Shown here piece after piece: positions 36,958 to 49,289 of a stretch of 64,000 nt of DNA. The stretch comes from Tragulus kanchil (Eukaryota > Chordata > Mammalia > Artiodactyla > Tragulidae): contig JAIOJX010000025.1 of assembly GCA_022376925.1 (NCBI GenBank), positions 93,461,608 through 93,525,607 on the forward strand, given 5' to 3'. A program made the translations under genes and the position numbers. The notes under the pieces were generated by a model. That model did not search any database. It was given only the letters and a program-made list of their open reading frames with translations, and was not told where the DNA came from. Within the stretch, counting starts at the first letter, position 1. Every line of letters begins with the position of its first letter.

Positions 36958-38105
36958 TTCTAATACTAACTATCACTCCAGGTTTCATTTATCCCTATCT
37001 GGATGAAAAAAGGTGAACTATATCACTATTCCCAGTTTAAGGTTCTTTGACCCCTTAGAGATTCTAAAATGTAATCAGAAAGATCTATGAACTGTAAGGG
37101 GCCTATGCATATGTTGGCCAAAACATATTTCTGAAGACGTACTTATATAATTATTAGTAAAAATATATAATTATAATTTTTATTTTGGTCCTAGATTAAT
37201 CCATTTGGTTATTTTTGCTTTAATTTGTAAATTATTGTCTCCATAATTCAAAAATCTTGTGACCACACCTTTATGTGGGTCTAAGTAACTTTATCATTTA
37301 AGCCAAAATGTATCTGACACATCACTCTCATCTGCTTAACTATCGGGTACCTCCTTAGTCATTTCTCCCATACTTATTTCTGAGAATGCCTGGAGAGTTA
37401 ACACAAATACCCACAACCCAGTGAAATCCTATTTTTGTCCTCCAGTCAACTAGATGATAGGTGTCCCCTGCAAATCTGAAGTCGTAAGCACCACCACCTT
37501 GGTTGCAGACACTGTGTAGGGAAGTCCGCTGAGCCCATGAAATTGTCTGCCTTGACTTTCCATTATTGCAAGGCCTTTGAGTTGCTGACAGGCTCGTGTA
37601 CCCTGTAGTTTTTATTCCACTCAGGCTAAGCCAGATTCAGCACAGACTGAAGGATAATAGTCTCTCACTCTAAAGCCCACTAGAGCCATAGACCCCCACC
37701 AAATTGAAAGCTAGGGAACAGAGGCTCTCAACCACTGTCTTGCAGTCCCTGAAGTCCCATTGGATCCCTTCTTCATTCTCCTGGAGAAGAAAAAGAGGAG
37801 AAAGCATTCTCCTCTCCAGACTGTATTCTCCTACACATTAACTATTTCACTGGGGCATCAGAGCTCTTGGTGAAGAACTTAGATCAACTCAAGGGAGTCT
37901 GTGGAGGAAAGAGTAATAAAAGAAAATCTCAGTGGTGATAAAATTTGAGAACTCCAAGCTGGGTGATGGGTAAGCCCTCTTTCAGGACTCTCTTGATGCT
38001 ACAGACCTTCTGGCATCAATTTGTCTCACCAGGAATGTGGAAGGTTTCTTTATTGGCTTTCCTGGAATATTTCCTCCCTATTGTCATTCTTGTCCACCTC
38101 TTCGT
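36958..38105. other. Unassigned unique sequence
   Basis: No exon, RNA gene or recognisable transposon was identified in about 1.15 kb. Confidence 0.45.
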
Positions 38106-38190
38106 GATCTAATGGGCCACAGCACACCAGGCTTCCCTGTCCTTCACCGTCTCCCAGAGCTTGCTCAAACTCATGTCCATTGACTCAGAG
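38106..38190 (-). mobile_element. BovB/ART2A 3' fragment
   Basis: Antisense of the same block seen at 15300: accaggcttccctgtccttc, accgtctcccagagcttgct, caaactcatgtccattgact. Confidence 0.75.
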
Positions 38191-38715
38191 ATACCATCTA
38201 TTGCCATCTATTGCTCTTACTTCCACCAGTCCAATACATGTTCTCCATTCTCTTTTTTCTTAATATGCATTGCATAGCTCATATAAGAAGTGCAGTCTTT
38301 ATGGTTTGCAATGATTTTACCTTTCCCTACTCAGTTATCACCAAAGAACATTTTCAGAGTTTTATATTGATGAGCTTTATATACTATAAAAAAGATAATA
38401 TCCGCAAATTTGAGTTCTTAGAGATAGATGCTTTAGAGATATCATCTTATTTTGTAATTTCATATTATATATATGATAGATGCATTGTAACACCATTTAG
38501 AGAATAAAGAATATGAACTGTTCTCTTCATTTCTAATAAAATGGCAAAGGAAAGATTCAAAACTAGTCCTGTCTTCAAACCCATATTCTTAAATCTCCGC
38601 TTAGAAAAAGCTAAGAAAAAAGAAGGAAACAAACAAAAAGACCTCTGCAATCAAAATAAATTTCACATAATCCATGCAATAAAGCATATTAACTCAACTA
38701 TAAAGAGATTTCTCA

Positions 38716-38932
38716 GGACTCCCTTGGTGGCTAGGTGGTAAAGAATCCACCTGCCAGTGGTTGACCCACAGGAGACACCAGTTCAGTCCCTGAGTTGGGA
38801 AGATTCCCTGGAGAAGGAAATGGCAACTCACTGCAGTATTCTTGCCTGGGCAATCCCATGCACAGAGGAACCTGGTGGGCTACAGTCCATGGGGTCACAA
38901 AAAAGTCAGATGCAACTCAGCACGCACAACTG
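38716..38932 (+). mobile_element. Bov-tA SINE
   Basis: Order: ggactcccttggtggctagg, ggtaaagaatccacctgcca, ggagacaccagttcagtccc, gttgggaagattccctggag, ctgcagtattcttgcctggg, gaggaacctggtgggctaca, aagtcagatgcaactcagca. Confidence 0.92.
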
Positions 38933-39649
38933 ATCTTAGTCAACTCCACAGGGGAACCTCTCAAGCTCTGTATCAGAGCCTAAATATCCACTCTAATCCC
39001 AATCACAATTCTAAATTATCTGTTTTCTAAATCTGTGTCAGATAGAAAACACTGAAACACTGAAAGCAGTGAGAGGAATAAAAGATGTAATTATCAGTTT
39101 CAAAGAAAAGAGACAGGAAAGTTGTAAAAATTAATCTCGCATACTGAAAAATTCCTGGGAGATTAGGAATGCTTAGAGTCACATACCTCTACAATCTAGA
39201 ATCACATGAGTGCAATAGTTGGTATTCATAAATTCTGGTGGCATTGTCACCCTTATACCCTACTTATAACTCCATTATATTTTCCAAAAGACATGAATCA
39301 GCAGCTGCATGTTCTCATTTATACATTTTTAAAAAAAATTTGTTTTAAATAACTTTCTCTGTTTTCTAGCATCACTGTTGGAAAATAATTACTTTTACAT
39401 GGAAATTGAATTTTTAGGAATATTCAAGATTCTATTGATGGAGACTGTGTACAATAGAAATCCATTCTTGTAAAGCTCAAGAAGTAGCAAATTAAAACAC
39501 TGTTTTGTTTAGAAATACATGATAAAATAATTTTTCAGCCAGACATTATGAAAAAAAAAATTTATACGCAAAGGAATAATCCTATAATTTGAGACAGTTC
39601 TTTCCTCCAGGAGGAAAATAAGCAAGTAACTCAATTCAGAAATGGAAAA

Positions 39650-39975
39650 GGGATTTGAATACGTATTTAGCCAAGAAACTGTATCAGTAAGCCAGTAAGA
39701 ACATGAAAAGACACTCAATAGCATTCATTACTCATTAGAGAAATGTATATGAAAACCACCCACTACCATGGGTATATAAAAAAGACAAACAGTAGCAAAT
39801 GTTGCCAAAGATGTGCAGAACCTGACACTCACACATTGCTGGTGAGAATGTAAAATGACACAATTGTATTGGAAAACAGCTTAGCGTTTCCTAAAATGAG
39901 TTAAACACTTACCATGTAACCTCGCAATTCCACTCTTATCTACTCACCCAAAAACAAATGGGTAAATTATAGGAT
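39650..39975 (+). mobile_element. Old L1 (L1M-like) 3' fragment
   Basis: Motifs of the L1 ORF2/3' region: aagacactcaatagcattca, gagaaatgtatatgaaaacc, attgctggtgagaatgtaaa, ggaaaacagcttagcgtttc, gagttaaacacttaccatgt, cgcaattccactcttatcta. Diverged and non-coding. Confidence 0.75.
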
Positions 39976-40597
39976 ATAGAAATTATCTCAGTATTTTTAT
40001 TGAGATGTTTTCAAATATCATAACTTTCTTAAAAAGCATAACAGATTTCAACTTTTTCCTCTAACATTTTAATAGACTACCCATATTATTCAAAGTCCCC
40101 ATAAAAAGTGTTCTTAACTGAAGCAACACATGACTGTGCTGTTCTTTGCCTTCTAGTTTGCATAACTGACAGGTGGAAAGGAGAGGCTTAATTACCCGCA
40201 AATTACTCTCATTACCATTGCTTCCCATTTAAACAACCAAAGTATGGTTGTGAGTAATGTCACTAAAAATGTGCCTGTTTGCAGTCCTAACAGCAGGAAA
40301 AATACCGATGACTGGTGACCTTTGAGTCATTGACCGTGACAGTATGGGCACAGTCAGCTTGCAGCCTGCCTCTGCTTTGGATCAGCCAGAGCACATCACA
40401 TATTTTACCTTAAAGTCAAAGAATATGAGTTGACAGTAACTCTTTTATTTTTAAAAAATGATCAGCTTTTTTTGATTCACCTTTAAAATGACATATGCAG
40501 GTGATTATCTATAGGACAAAACAGAAAAGTAGATGAACATGAACATGGTTGAAATGCATCAAATCCAATAAGGAAAAAAAAGAAAATTAAATTGGAG
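39976..40597. other. Unassigned unique sequence
   Basis: No repeat or exon recognised. Confidence 0.45.
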
Positions 40598-42888
40598 ACA
40601 TATCTGCTGTTCCTCTGAGAACGTATTCATTTGGTTCTTCACATAGCACTTGACAAGGTTCCACATTTCCTATCATATATAGTTCCCCAGAGACTCAGGT
40701 GAATGTTTTTGTGGTGGTGGTTCTGAATGGAGACATACTCTTTAAAATTTATGTCTAGTGTATTATTGCTGTAAAGGGTTTATGGTGGTTGTTTTTTTTG
40801 ATACAACTGTTCTGAAAGCCTTTTAGAAGAAGACCTAGGTTGAACTTAATGGTTTTGTTTATGCTTTTGGGTTCTTTCTGCCCAGGAAAAATGAAAACGT
40901 TATTTGGGGAAACACAGCAGACTGGCCTGTTTTTCTCAGATCTGTGGTATGTTACCATGAAGCCAGAAATGTCAGACCAAGGCAACAAAGCCACTGAGAG
41001 CCCCATTAGCACTGAAATTGCACACAGCCCAATTTTCCTTTGCTGGTAGTGCAAAAGGAAAATACAGCAGAGCAACAAGAGAATAACACAAACAATTTCC
41101 TTTTTATTTATCACATTATATTCAACCAGACAGGAAGGTAAAGAGCAATGGAGAATTCTCCATTTGCAAACAAAGCAATTGAGAGTCATTAAACATCATT
41201 GATCATCTTAGAAGTGTCCTGGTCTTAGAATTAGTTTTCAGTGTTCAAGGACTATCCCTTTTTCTGGAATATCTTCTTCTTCAATCTCCTCCTGATAAAA
41301 TTCATTCCTTGAGTTTGGGACAGAAAAATGGACATCAGTGGGGGAAAAAAAAATGGGGAAAATCGGAATAAAATCTGTCGTTTAGTAATAGTATTGTACA
41401 CTGCAAATTTACTAGTTTTGCTTATTGTGCCAAGAGTGTGTCAGATGTTCACCTGAGGAGCAGAAGGGAAGATCTTTGCACCTGTTTTATAAACCCAAAT
41501 ATGTTTTATAATAAAACCACTAGAGAATATAACTAAAGGAGAGTGACCAAACTTAACACAACCACAAAATTCTACTCTTTGCATGAGAACTGGATCACAT
41601 ACCTTCCCTATGATGTCTCTTCTGTCCATTCCCAGTGAGAAGTAAATTCCATATTCTCGTCCCTCTTGTTTGCTTACAGCACCTATCACATTTTAGCTTT
41701 ATATAACTGATGTGCAAGTTTAATCTCCCCTGTTAGATTGGAAAAAAAAAACATATCTGCTGTTCCTCTGAGAACGTATTCATTTGGTTCTTCACATAGC
41801 ACTTGACAAGGTTCCACATTTCCTATCATATATAGTTCCCCAGAGACTCAGGTGAATGTTTTTGTGGTGGTGGTTCTGAATGGAGACATACTCTTTAAAA
41901 TTTATGTCTAGTGTATTATTGCTGTAAAGGGTTTATGGTGGTTGTTTTTTTTGATACAACTGTTCTGAAAGCCTTTTAGAAGAAGACCTAGGTTGAACTT
42001 AATGGTTTTGTTTATGCTTTTGGGTTCTTTCTGCCCAGGAAAAATGAAAACGTTATTTGGGGAAACACAGCAGACTGGCCTGTTTTTCTCAGATCTGTGG
42101 TATGTTACCATGAAGCCAGAAATGTCAGACCAAGGCAACAAAGCCACTGAGAGCCCCATTAGCACTGAAATTGCACACAGCCCAATTTTCCTTTGCTGGT
42201 AGTGCAAAAGGAAAATACAGCAGAGCAACAAGAGAATAACACAAACAATTTCCTTTTTATTTATCACATTATATTCAACCAGACAGGAAGGTAAAGAGCA
42301 ATGGAGAATTCTCCATTTGCAAACAAAGCAATTGAGAGTCATTAAACATCATTGATCATCTTAGAAGTGTCCTGGTCTTAGAATTAGTTTTCAGTGTTCA
42401 AGGACTATCCCTTTTTCTGGAATATCTTCTTCTTCAATCTCCTCCTGATAAAATTCATTCCTTGAGTTTGGGACAGAAAAATGGACATCAGTGGGGGAAA
42501 AAAAAATGGGGAAAATCGGAATAAAATCTGTCGTTTAGTAATAGTATTGTACACTGCAAATTTACTAGTTTTGCTTATTGTGCCAAGAGTGTGTCAGATG
42601 TTCACCTGAGGAGCAGAAGGGAAGATCTTTGCACCTGTTTTATAAACCCAAATATGTTTTATAATAAAACCACTAGAGAATATAACTAAAGGAGAGTGAC
42701 CAAACTTAACACAACCACAAAATTCTACTCTTTGCATGAGAACTGGATCACATACCTTCCCTATGATGTCTCTTCTGTCCATTCCCAGTGAGAAGTAAAT
42801 TCCATATTCTCGTCCCTCTTGTTTGCTTACAGCACCTATCACATTTTAGCTTTATATAACTGATGTGCAAGTTTAATCTCCCCTGTTA
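40598..42888 (+). repeat. Tandem duplication 12, unit 1153 bp
   Basis: Copy 1 is 40598-41735 and copy 2 is 41751-42888, at a constant offset of 1153 with no indel or substitution noticed. The 15-base filler (gattggaaaaaaaaa) resembles the true left flank, where attggag precedes acatatctg. A 144-codon minus-strand frame (40755-41189, repeated at 41908-42342) is doubled with it and has no recognisable domain. Confidence 0.95.
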
Positions 42889-42904
42889 AGAATGCAGAAA
42901 GGTT

Positions 42905-43090
42905 AGGATCAAAAAATGTGAATTTAAACCCTAGTTTTATCCATCTTGGGCCAACAACTTAGTCTCCCTAAGTCTCAGTTTCTTCATCGAAAGAAGTAAG
43001 AATAACCAGATAACCGTAGATTAGATGACCTTATATGCACAAAGATCTTTGGAAAAAACCTGAAGCCTCATAGATGCTCAAAATACATAT
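42905..43090 (+). mobile_element. MIR SINE remnant
   Basis: Core and tail of MIR: aatttaaaccctagttttat, cttgggccaacaacttagtc, tccctaagtctcagtttctt, catcgaaag. Old and diverged. Confidence 0.7.
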
Positions 43091-44381
43091 TAATCACATT
43101 ACCCTTATTATTAGACTATGTTTTTTGGTATCAGAGATGTTTTCATTCCAATTCACAGAGACTTGAAATGTGGATGCTCAAAAATGGGTTAGTGAATTGA
43201 AGTGATACCAGATTTTTTTTTTTTTCAGGTGGTTGGGTATGTCAAACATTCTCATTGAACTCTATATTCCAGTAATTTATTTCTCTAAATTAGTATTTTC
43301 CTTTTTAGAGTATTCTCAAAACTCAAAAGTACACATTTATATTCTATCTAGCCCAAACCATTTAAATTTCTCTTGAAAATACAGTAGGAGAAATGGGGCT
43401 TTTCAGATAATGTTACTGGATAAACCTTAAATGTTTCCCTTTTCTATTTCTCTCTGTGAAGTAAGAATTTCCCTCTCACTACAACTCAGTAGCCCATGTC
43501 ACATTCTTGAGCTTTCTAGTGCCTATTTCAGGGGACTCTGCTCAAAATCTGCAGTGCTTGCTCTGGTCTGTTAATATCTTCATTTCCAACCAAAAAGCAG
43601 ACCTTCTAACCCTCCACATACCTGGGTGTTTTATTAGCATAAGTTTAATTGTTTTCTCATTTGGTCAGTCATTCTCTTTCATAAAAGGTGATTGATTGTT
43701 TACTACCTGCCAGCCATTTAGTAAAATATTGAAAATACAAATCTGAGAAAACAGTTCCTACCCTAAATAAGTTCATGTCCTCTGGAGAGGTAAGCTTGTA
43801 AACCACTCATTAAAATGTATTGTGAACTGGGCAATAAAAGTGCATTATTAAAAAAAAAAGATATTACGGAACATTATGGATCATAAAAGAGTACTTGAAT
43901 CGGGGGAGAAAAGGAAAATCATAGAAATTATCTGAACAGCTTTAAAAAGTACTGATTCCTGGAAGCCACTTACATAAATTTGATTGTAATTGGCCTGGGG
44001 TATTTTTAGGGAATAGGGTCTTTTCCAGCTCTATTGTTCTAAAGAATGAGAAGAAACTAGCCAGGCTGAGGACTGGGAAAGTGGGAAAGGGCATAGGGAG
44101 GGAAGGTATGCCAAGCAGACAGCAGCATGAGCAAAGGCACCGAGGCAAGGAAGAGCTTGGTGTGTGACAAGCATTTCAGTTTTGTGAAAAGGCAGTGTTA
44201 CAAGAAGGCTTTCGATGTTCTGAGAGGAGTAGTGGGGAATGAGACAAGAGAGGTGAGCAAGGAAGCCCCGGTGCTGCTTTCAGGGTAACAGCTTTGGGGC
44301 AAAGAAATGCCGAAATGCTGTGGTCAGATTTACATCGTAGATGACTTCCTCTGCCAGCTAAGTGGGGGGAGGGGGTTTAAT
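43091..44381. other. Unassigned unique sequence
   Basis: No exon or clear repeat was recognised. Minor A and T homopolymers at 43212 and 43849. Confidence 0.45.
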
Positions 44382-44461
44382 TAGGTTGGCCAAAATGTTC
44401 CTTCGGGTGTTCTGTACGATGTTGTGGGAAAACTGGAATGAACTTTTTAGCCAGCCCAATA
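44382..44461. mobile_element. Mariner-type MITE (about 80 bp)
   Basis: Terminal inverted repeats pair ggttggccaaaatgttcctt with the reverse complement of aatgaactttttagccagcc, flanked by TA on both sides (44382-44383 and 44460-44461), as expected for mariner insertion. Such short elements are abundant in ruminants. No transposase. Confidence 0.85.
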
Positions 44462-44831
44462 GATAACCACGATTGGAGGCAGGAAGGTGAATCAGGATGT
44501 CCAAATGAGGCACAATGAAGGTCAGAATCTTGAAACAGCATTAGGAAGAGATTCCTAAAAACTGTATGGAAAGTCATATAAGCTGGTCTCAGATATTGTT
44601 GGGGTGTGGTGAAAGAAGAAGAAGGAGAAATCTGGTGAATGGATGGATGGAGATTAATTCCTACTGAGACAAAGACGATGGTAATGGTGGTAGGTTTAGG
44701 AGGAAACGTCATCTGCTCAGCTTGGAACACGGTGCATTTGAGATTCTTATGGGGCTTTGAGATGGAGATATTGTACTAGGCCACCTTGTCTAGGTTTTGG
44801 AATGGATGAGAATATGGACTTGGGCTCATTC

Positions 44832-46913
44832 AAGGTTGCCTTTGCTTTGCGTGATTCCTGAAGCAGCAAATAAGCAATGCAAGATAGGGATTCAACGAGA
44901 ATTCCTCATTGTCTCCCTTTTATCTTAAGGAGACACATTGCAAATCCAGTGTCTTGGCAATGTGTGTGAATTCAACTTGTTCACTGAGACAAAAGAATTA
45001 CAGTTCTATGGGCTTTCCTGACTTTTATACCGTTAGCCATGTCAGCACTCAGTAACTTACGCTAACATTTAAAGCTACAATTCTACCTTTCCATAGACCA
45101 CATTACACAAACCTAGCATCTGAATTTTGAAGCTTGAAATTCTTCCTTTGTTAGTACCAGGGAAGATGCCTTATCTCCCCAAGTCAGTTTGGTCATGTGT
45201 GTATCTGATAAGTTCTTTTTGTTATATCTCATGGAAGTGAAAGTATTAGTCACTCAGTCATACCTGACTCTTTGCAACCCTATGAACTGTAGCCTGCCAG
45301 GCTTCTATGTCCATGGGATTCTCCAGGCAAGAATACTGGAGTGGGTTGCCATGCCCTCCTCTAGGGGACCTTCCCAACCCAAGGGTCAAACCCAGATTTC
45401 CCACATTGCAGGCGGATTCTTTACCATTTGAGCTCCCCGGTAAGCCCTGTTATAGCTAACAATATTTGGAGGTGTGGATAAGGGTTAAGCCTCCCAATGA
45501 CTTCAACACCAGGTTATAAATGAAAGCAACTTGCAGATCAAATTCTACCATAAACACAGGTATTTATTAGTGTTCTGCTATCCTCATAACCAGCCATCTT
45601 AAAACTTAGTAGACTGGGTCAATGAAAAATTAATATGTCCATCTAAAAAGAAATGGAAATTTTTCATTGAGCTGACTTTGAGGATTATAACCCAGAATGA
45701 GTGCCTCCAAAAACTCTGAGAACTGTTCTGCCCTTTAGAAGTCAAGGCACAGTTATATAAGTTTTTTGAGACAGAGCTGTACATTAGATGATGTATGATT
45801 GACAGTTTACATAATCCAGATATAAGCACCATGTGACCCCCTATGAGATGAAGAAGGAATGTCATCTTTAAGGTTGCCTTTGCTTTGCGTGATTCCTGAA
45901 GCAGCAAATAAGCAATGCAAGATAGGGATTCAACGAGAATTCCTCATTGTCTCCCTTTTATCTTAAGGAGACACATTGCAAATCCAGTGTCTTGGCAATG
46001 TGTGTGAATTCAACTTGTTCACTGAGACAAAAGAATTACAGTTCTATGGGCTTTCCTGACTTTTATACCGTTAGCCATGTCAGCACTCAGTAACTTACGC
46101 TAACATTTAAAGCTACAATTCTACCTTTCCATAGACCACATTACACAAACCTAGCATCTGAATTTTGAAGCTTGAAATTCTTCCTTTGTTAGTACCAGGG
46201 AAGATGCCTTATCTCCCCAAGTCAGTTTGGTCATGTGTGTATCTGATAAGTTCTTTTTGTTATATCTCATGGAAGTGAAAGTATTAGTCACTCAGTCATA
46301 CCTGACTCTTTGCAACCCTATGAACTGTAGCCTGCCAGGCTTCTATGTCCATGGGATTCTCCAGGCAAGAATACTGGAGTGGGTTGCCATGCCCTCCTCT
46401 AGGGGACCTTCCCAACCCAAGGGTCAAACCCAGATTTCCCACATTGCAGGCGGATTCTTTACCATTTGAGCTCCCCGGTAAGCCCTGTTATAGCTAACAA
46501 TATTTGGAGGTGTGGATAAGGGTTAAGCCTCCCAATGACTTCAACACCAGGTTATAAATGAAAGCAACTTGCAGATCAAATTCTACCATAAACACAGGTA
46601 TTTATTAGTGTTCTGCTATCCTCATAACCAGCCATCTTAAAACTTAGTAGACTGGGTCAATGAAAAATTAATATGTCCATCTAAAAAGAAAGGGAAAATT
46701 TTTTCATTGAGCTGACTTTGAGGATTATAACCCAGAATGAGTGCCTCCAAAAACTCTGAGAACTGTTCTGCCCTTTAGAAGTCAAGGCACAGTTATATAA
46801 GTTTTTTGAGACAGAGCTGTACATTAGATGATGTATGATTGACAGTTTACATAATCCAGATATAAGCACCATGTGACCCCCTATGAGATGAAGAAGGAAT
46901 GTCATCTTTAAGG
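44832..46913 (+). repeat. Tandem duplication 13, unit about 1038 bp
   Basis: Copy 1 is 44832-45869 and copy 2 is 45870-46913. The offset is 1038 until about 46690 and 1040 after a homopolymer change near aagaaatgg/aagaaaggg. The seam has aagg microhomology and no filler. Confidence 0.95.
45233..45447 (-). mobile_element. Bov-tA SINE (copy at 46271-46485)
   Basis: Antisense order: gtcactcagtcatacctgac, tgaactgtagcctgccaggc, tccatgggattctccaggca, agaatactggagtgggttgc, ccttcccaacccaagggtca, cattgcaggcggattcttta, gagctccccggtaagccc. Confidence 0.92.
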
Positions 46914-47539
46914 AATTGCCTTGTTGATTCTAGGGGAATGTTGCTTTTTATGGGTGAGTAGGTATTTCTTCGGAAGAGGAAGGCAACACAACGTACAGTG
47001 CCAAGAGAGGGGAGGCCAAAGGGCAGAGAAAATTTTTGTTTAAATTTTTCTTGTCTTGTTATAAAATACAAATTTTATTTCAAAGCTGAAATAATCTTAC
47101 TGTTAATCTCTCACAGTTCTGAGGTATAAACTGACTTTAGCTGGGATTTATTTTTTCCTTGGTATCTCTCAGTTGTCATGTCTGCTGGGTTTGTAGAGAA
47201 TAGACGGATTGACCAGCCATGATGGCCACTCCTATGGATGGTTTGAATGCTTGCTTTGGTTGGGAGCTCAGCTGGGGCCACAACACCTGTGCATATCCTC
47301 TTTTTGTGGCCTGGGCTTCCCACCACACAGCAGCTGGAAGCAGGGTCGTACCCAAAACTGGCAGAATCATTTCTGCTCTACTCTCTCACCACTGTAGCCA
47401 CAGGAATAATCTGTCTTCGATGGCATGAAGAAGCAAGCTCTTGAAACTTGATGGGAGAGTGACAAGGTCACATTGCAAATGAACAGTCTGTGAAAATATA
47501 GTCTGCCACAGTTAGCAAACTGGCATGACGCAGTCATGC
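46914..47539. other. Unassigned unique sequence
   Basis: Moderately GC-rich around 47200-47400 with overlapping open frames on both strands, none with a recognised domain. A decayed LTR or DNA transposon is possible but not shown. Confidence 0.4.
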
Positions 47540-47551
47540 AACCTGTTCTTT

Positions 47552-47876
47552 TTTTTTTTAAAGATTTATTTATTTATTTATTTTTGGGCGGGGGTCGGGT
47601 TGGGGAGGGAGGGGAGCGGGCAGGCCACTTCTATTGGTCTTTCATTTCTCTGTTTTCATCCGTCTTTGTTCTTTGGCTCCTGCGGGCCTCCCATCGCGGT
47701 GGCGTCTGTTGTCGCAGAGCGCCGGCTCTGGGCGCGTGCAGAGCTCCGGCTCGGTGATTGGACACATCAGTCCAGCCGCTCCGCGGCACGTGGGATCTTC
47801 CCAGGCCAGGGATCGAACCGGTGCCCCTTGCACTGCAAGGCGGTGTCCTTACCCACTGGACCACTAGGGGAAGCCC
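47552..47876 (-). mobile_element. CHR-type SINE, full length, left arm of inverted pair
   Basis: Reads on the minus strand from gcttcccctagtggtccagt to an A-rich tail (here a T-rich left end with ttta units). Target duplication aacctgttctt(t) at 47540-47551 and 47877-47888. One internal deletion of about 13 bases near 47735 (ggcgcgtgcagagctc). Confidence 0.9.
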
Positions 47877-47901
47877 AACCTGTTCTTTAAGAATGATGAA
47901 G

Positions 47902-48238
47902 GGGCGTCCCTGGTGGTCCAGTGGATAAGGACACCGCCTTGCAGTGCAAGGGGCGCCGGTTCGATCCCTGGCCTGGGAAGATCCCACGTGCCGCGGAGCG
48001 GTTGGACCCATGTGTCCAATTACCGAGCCGGAGCTCTGGAGCGCACGTGCCCAGAGCCAGCGCTCTGCGACGACAGAGGCCACCGCAATGGGAGGCCCAC
48101 AAGGACCAAAGAACAAAAAAAGATGGATGAAAATAGATAAATGAAGAACCAATAGAAGTGGCCTGCCTGCCCCCCTCCCTCCCCACCCCACCCCCCACCA
48201 ATAATAAGTAAATAAATAAATCTTTAAAAAAAAAAAAA
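47902..48238 (+). mobile_element. CHR-type SINE, full length, right arm of inverted pair
   Basis: Head gggcgtccctggtggtccag, B-box-like ggttcgatccctg at about 47959, gaagatcccacgtgccgcgg, tail of aaat units and a long A-run. Target duplication aagaatgatgaag at 47889-47901 and 48239-48251 (13 bp, perfect). Inserted immediately beside the target duplication of the previous SINE. Confidence 0.9.
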
Positions 48239-48392
48239 AAGAATGATGAAGCCTCAGCTTTTCATAATTTTTGTTGCTCCAAAAATTTTTTTCCTAAAAA
48301 GCTTCACCTGAGGCAACTGTAATACTTTTCCAGAAATAGGGTTTGGCTGAAACAGGCTTTTGGTTTTGTTTTTTAAGTACATGCATCTATGC

Positions 48393-48612
48393 ATGCATGC
48401 TAAGTCACTTCAATCATGTCTGACTCTGCAACACTATGGACCGTAGTCTGCCAAGATCCTCTGGTCATGGGATTCTCCAGGCAAGAATACTGGAGTGAGT
48501 TGCCATGCCCTTTTCTAGGGGATCTTCCCAACCCAGGAATCAAACCCATGTCTCTTATGTTTCCTGCATTGGCAGGCAGATTCTTTACCACTAGAGCCAC
48601 CTGGGAAGTTCT
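48393..48612 (-). mobile_element. Bov-tA SINE
   Basis: Antisense order: gctaagtcacttcaatcatg, gaccgtagtctgccaagatc, catgggattctccaggcaag, aatactggagtgagttgcca, gatcttcccaacccaggaat, ttggcaggcagattctttac, agccacctgggaagttc. Confidence 0.92.
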
Positions 48613-48775
48613 TTTTAATACACATGTGATGCCAAAGAATCTGGACTCCTTGATGCCCATGAGAGTATTTTAGGGATTAAGCTCAGAACACTATCCCAAA
48701 GTTTATGGGGCTTATTAAACTCATGTACTCTGTGTATTCAAGGTTGGTAAGTGTCTAAAATATTCAACAGATGTA

Positions 48776-48992
48776 TTCCCAGGTGGCCCAATGGTAAAGA
48801 ATCTGCGTGCTAATGCAGGGCATACCAGAGATGCGGGTTCAATTCCTGGGTCAGGAAGATTCCTTGGAATAGGAACTGGCAAGCAACTCCAGTATTCTTG
48901 CCTGGAAAATTCTATGGACAGAGGAGCCTGGTGGACTACAGTCCATGAGGTCGCAAAGAGTCAGACACAAATGACTGAGCATGCACGCATAT
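48776..48992 (+). mobile_element. Bov-tA SINE
   Basis: Order: tcccaggtggcccaatggta, aagaatctgcgtgctaatgc, gatgcgggttcaattcctgg, ctccagtattcttgcctgga, gacagaggagcctggtggac, tacagtccatgaggtcgcaa, agtcagacacaaatgactga. Confidence 0.92.
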
Positions 48993-49289
48993 ACTTTCAC
49001 ACTGTCAATGAGACTGAGAGATCAGTGAGTATTTTTAGGTGATATGTGACTGTCATCTCCAGGCACTACGGATCTGCCACATTTGTCTGCATAGGGGTTT
49101 CTGGGAGTAAGTTTGTTCCTCACCCAGCACAGATGCTCAGGATACTAAGCCTTTGCAGAGACCTCAGAGTTGGAGATTTTAACTTAGAAAACATCAGATA
49201 TAAATTTTAAGCTATTTTTTTAAACTATTAAAAAAAATTGAGGGTAGATGAAATCCCCCACAAAGGGCGAGTCCAATGAGAAAAGCAGT

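Noticed and set aside
37440..38100. Possible decayed gene or LTR
   Set aside because: Slightly higher GC only; no frame, splice signals or repeat ends could be supported.
40755..41189. 144-codon minus-strand open frame, repeated at 41908-42342
   Set aside because: It is doubled only because it lies in a tandem duplication. No domain, splice context or codon bias was recognised; its hydrophobic stretch could arise by chance in AT-rich DNA.
47631..48191. 186-codon minus-strand open frame
   Set aside because: It runs across two inverted CHR SINEs and is explained by their GC-rich bodies. Similar frames appear in every CHR copy (31354, 36480, 56856).
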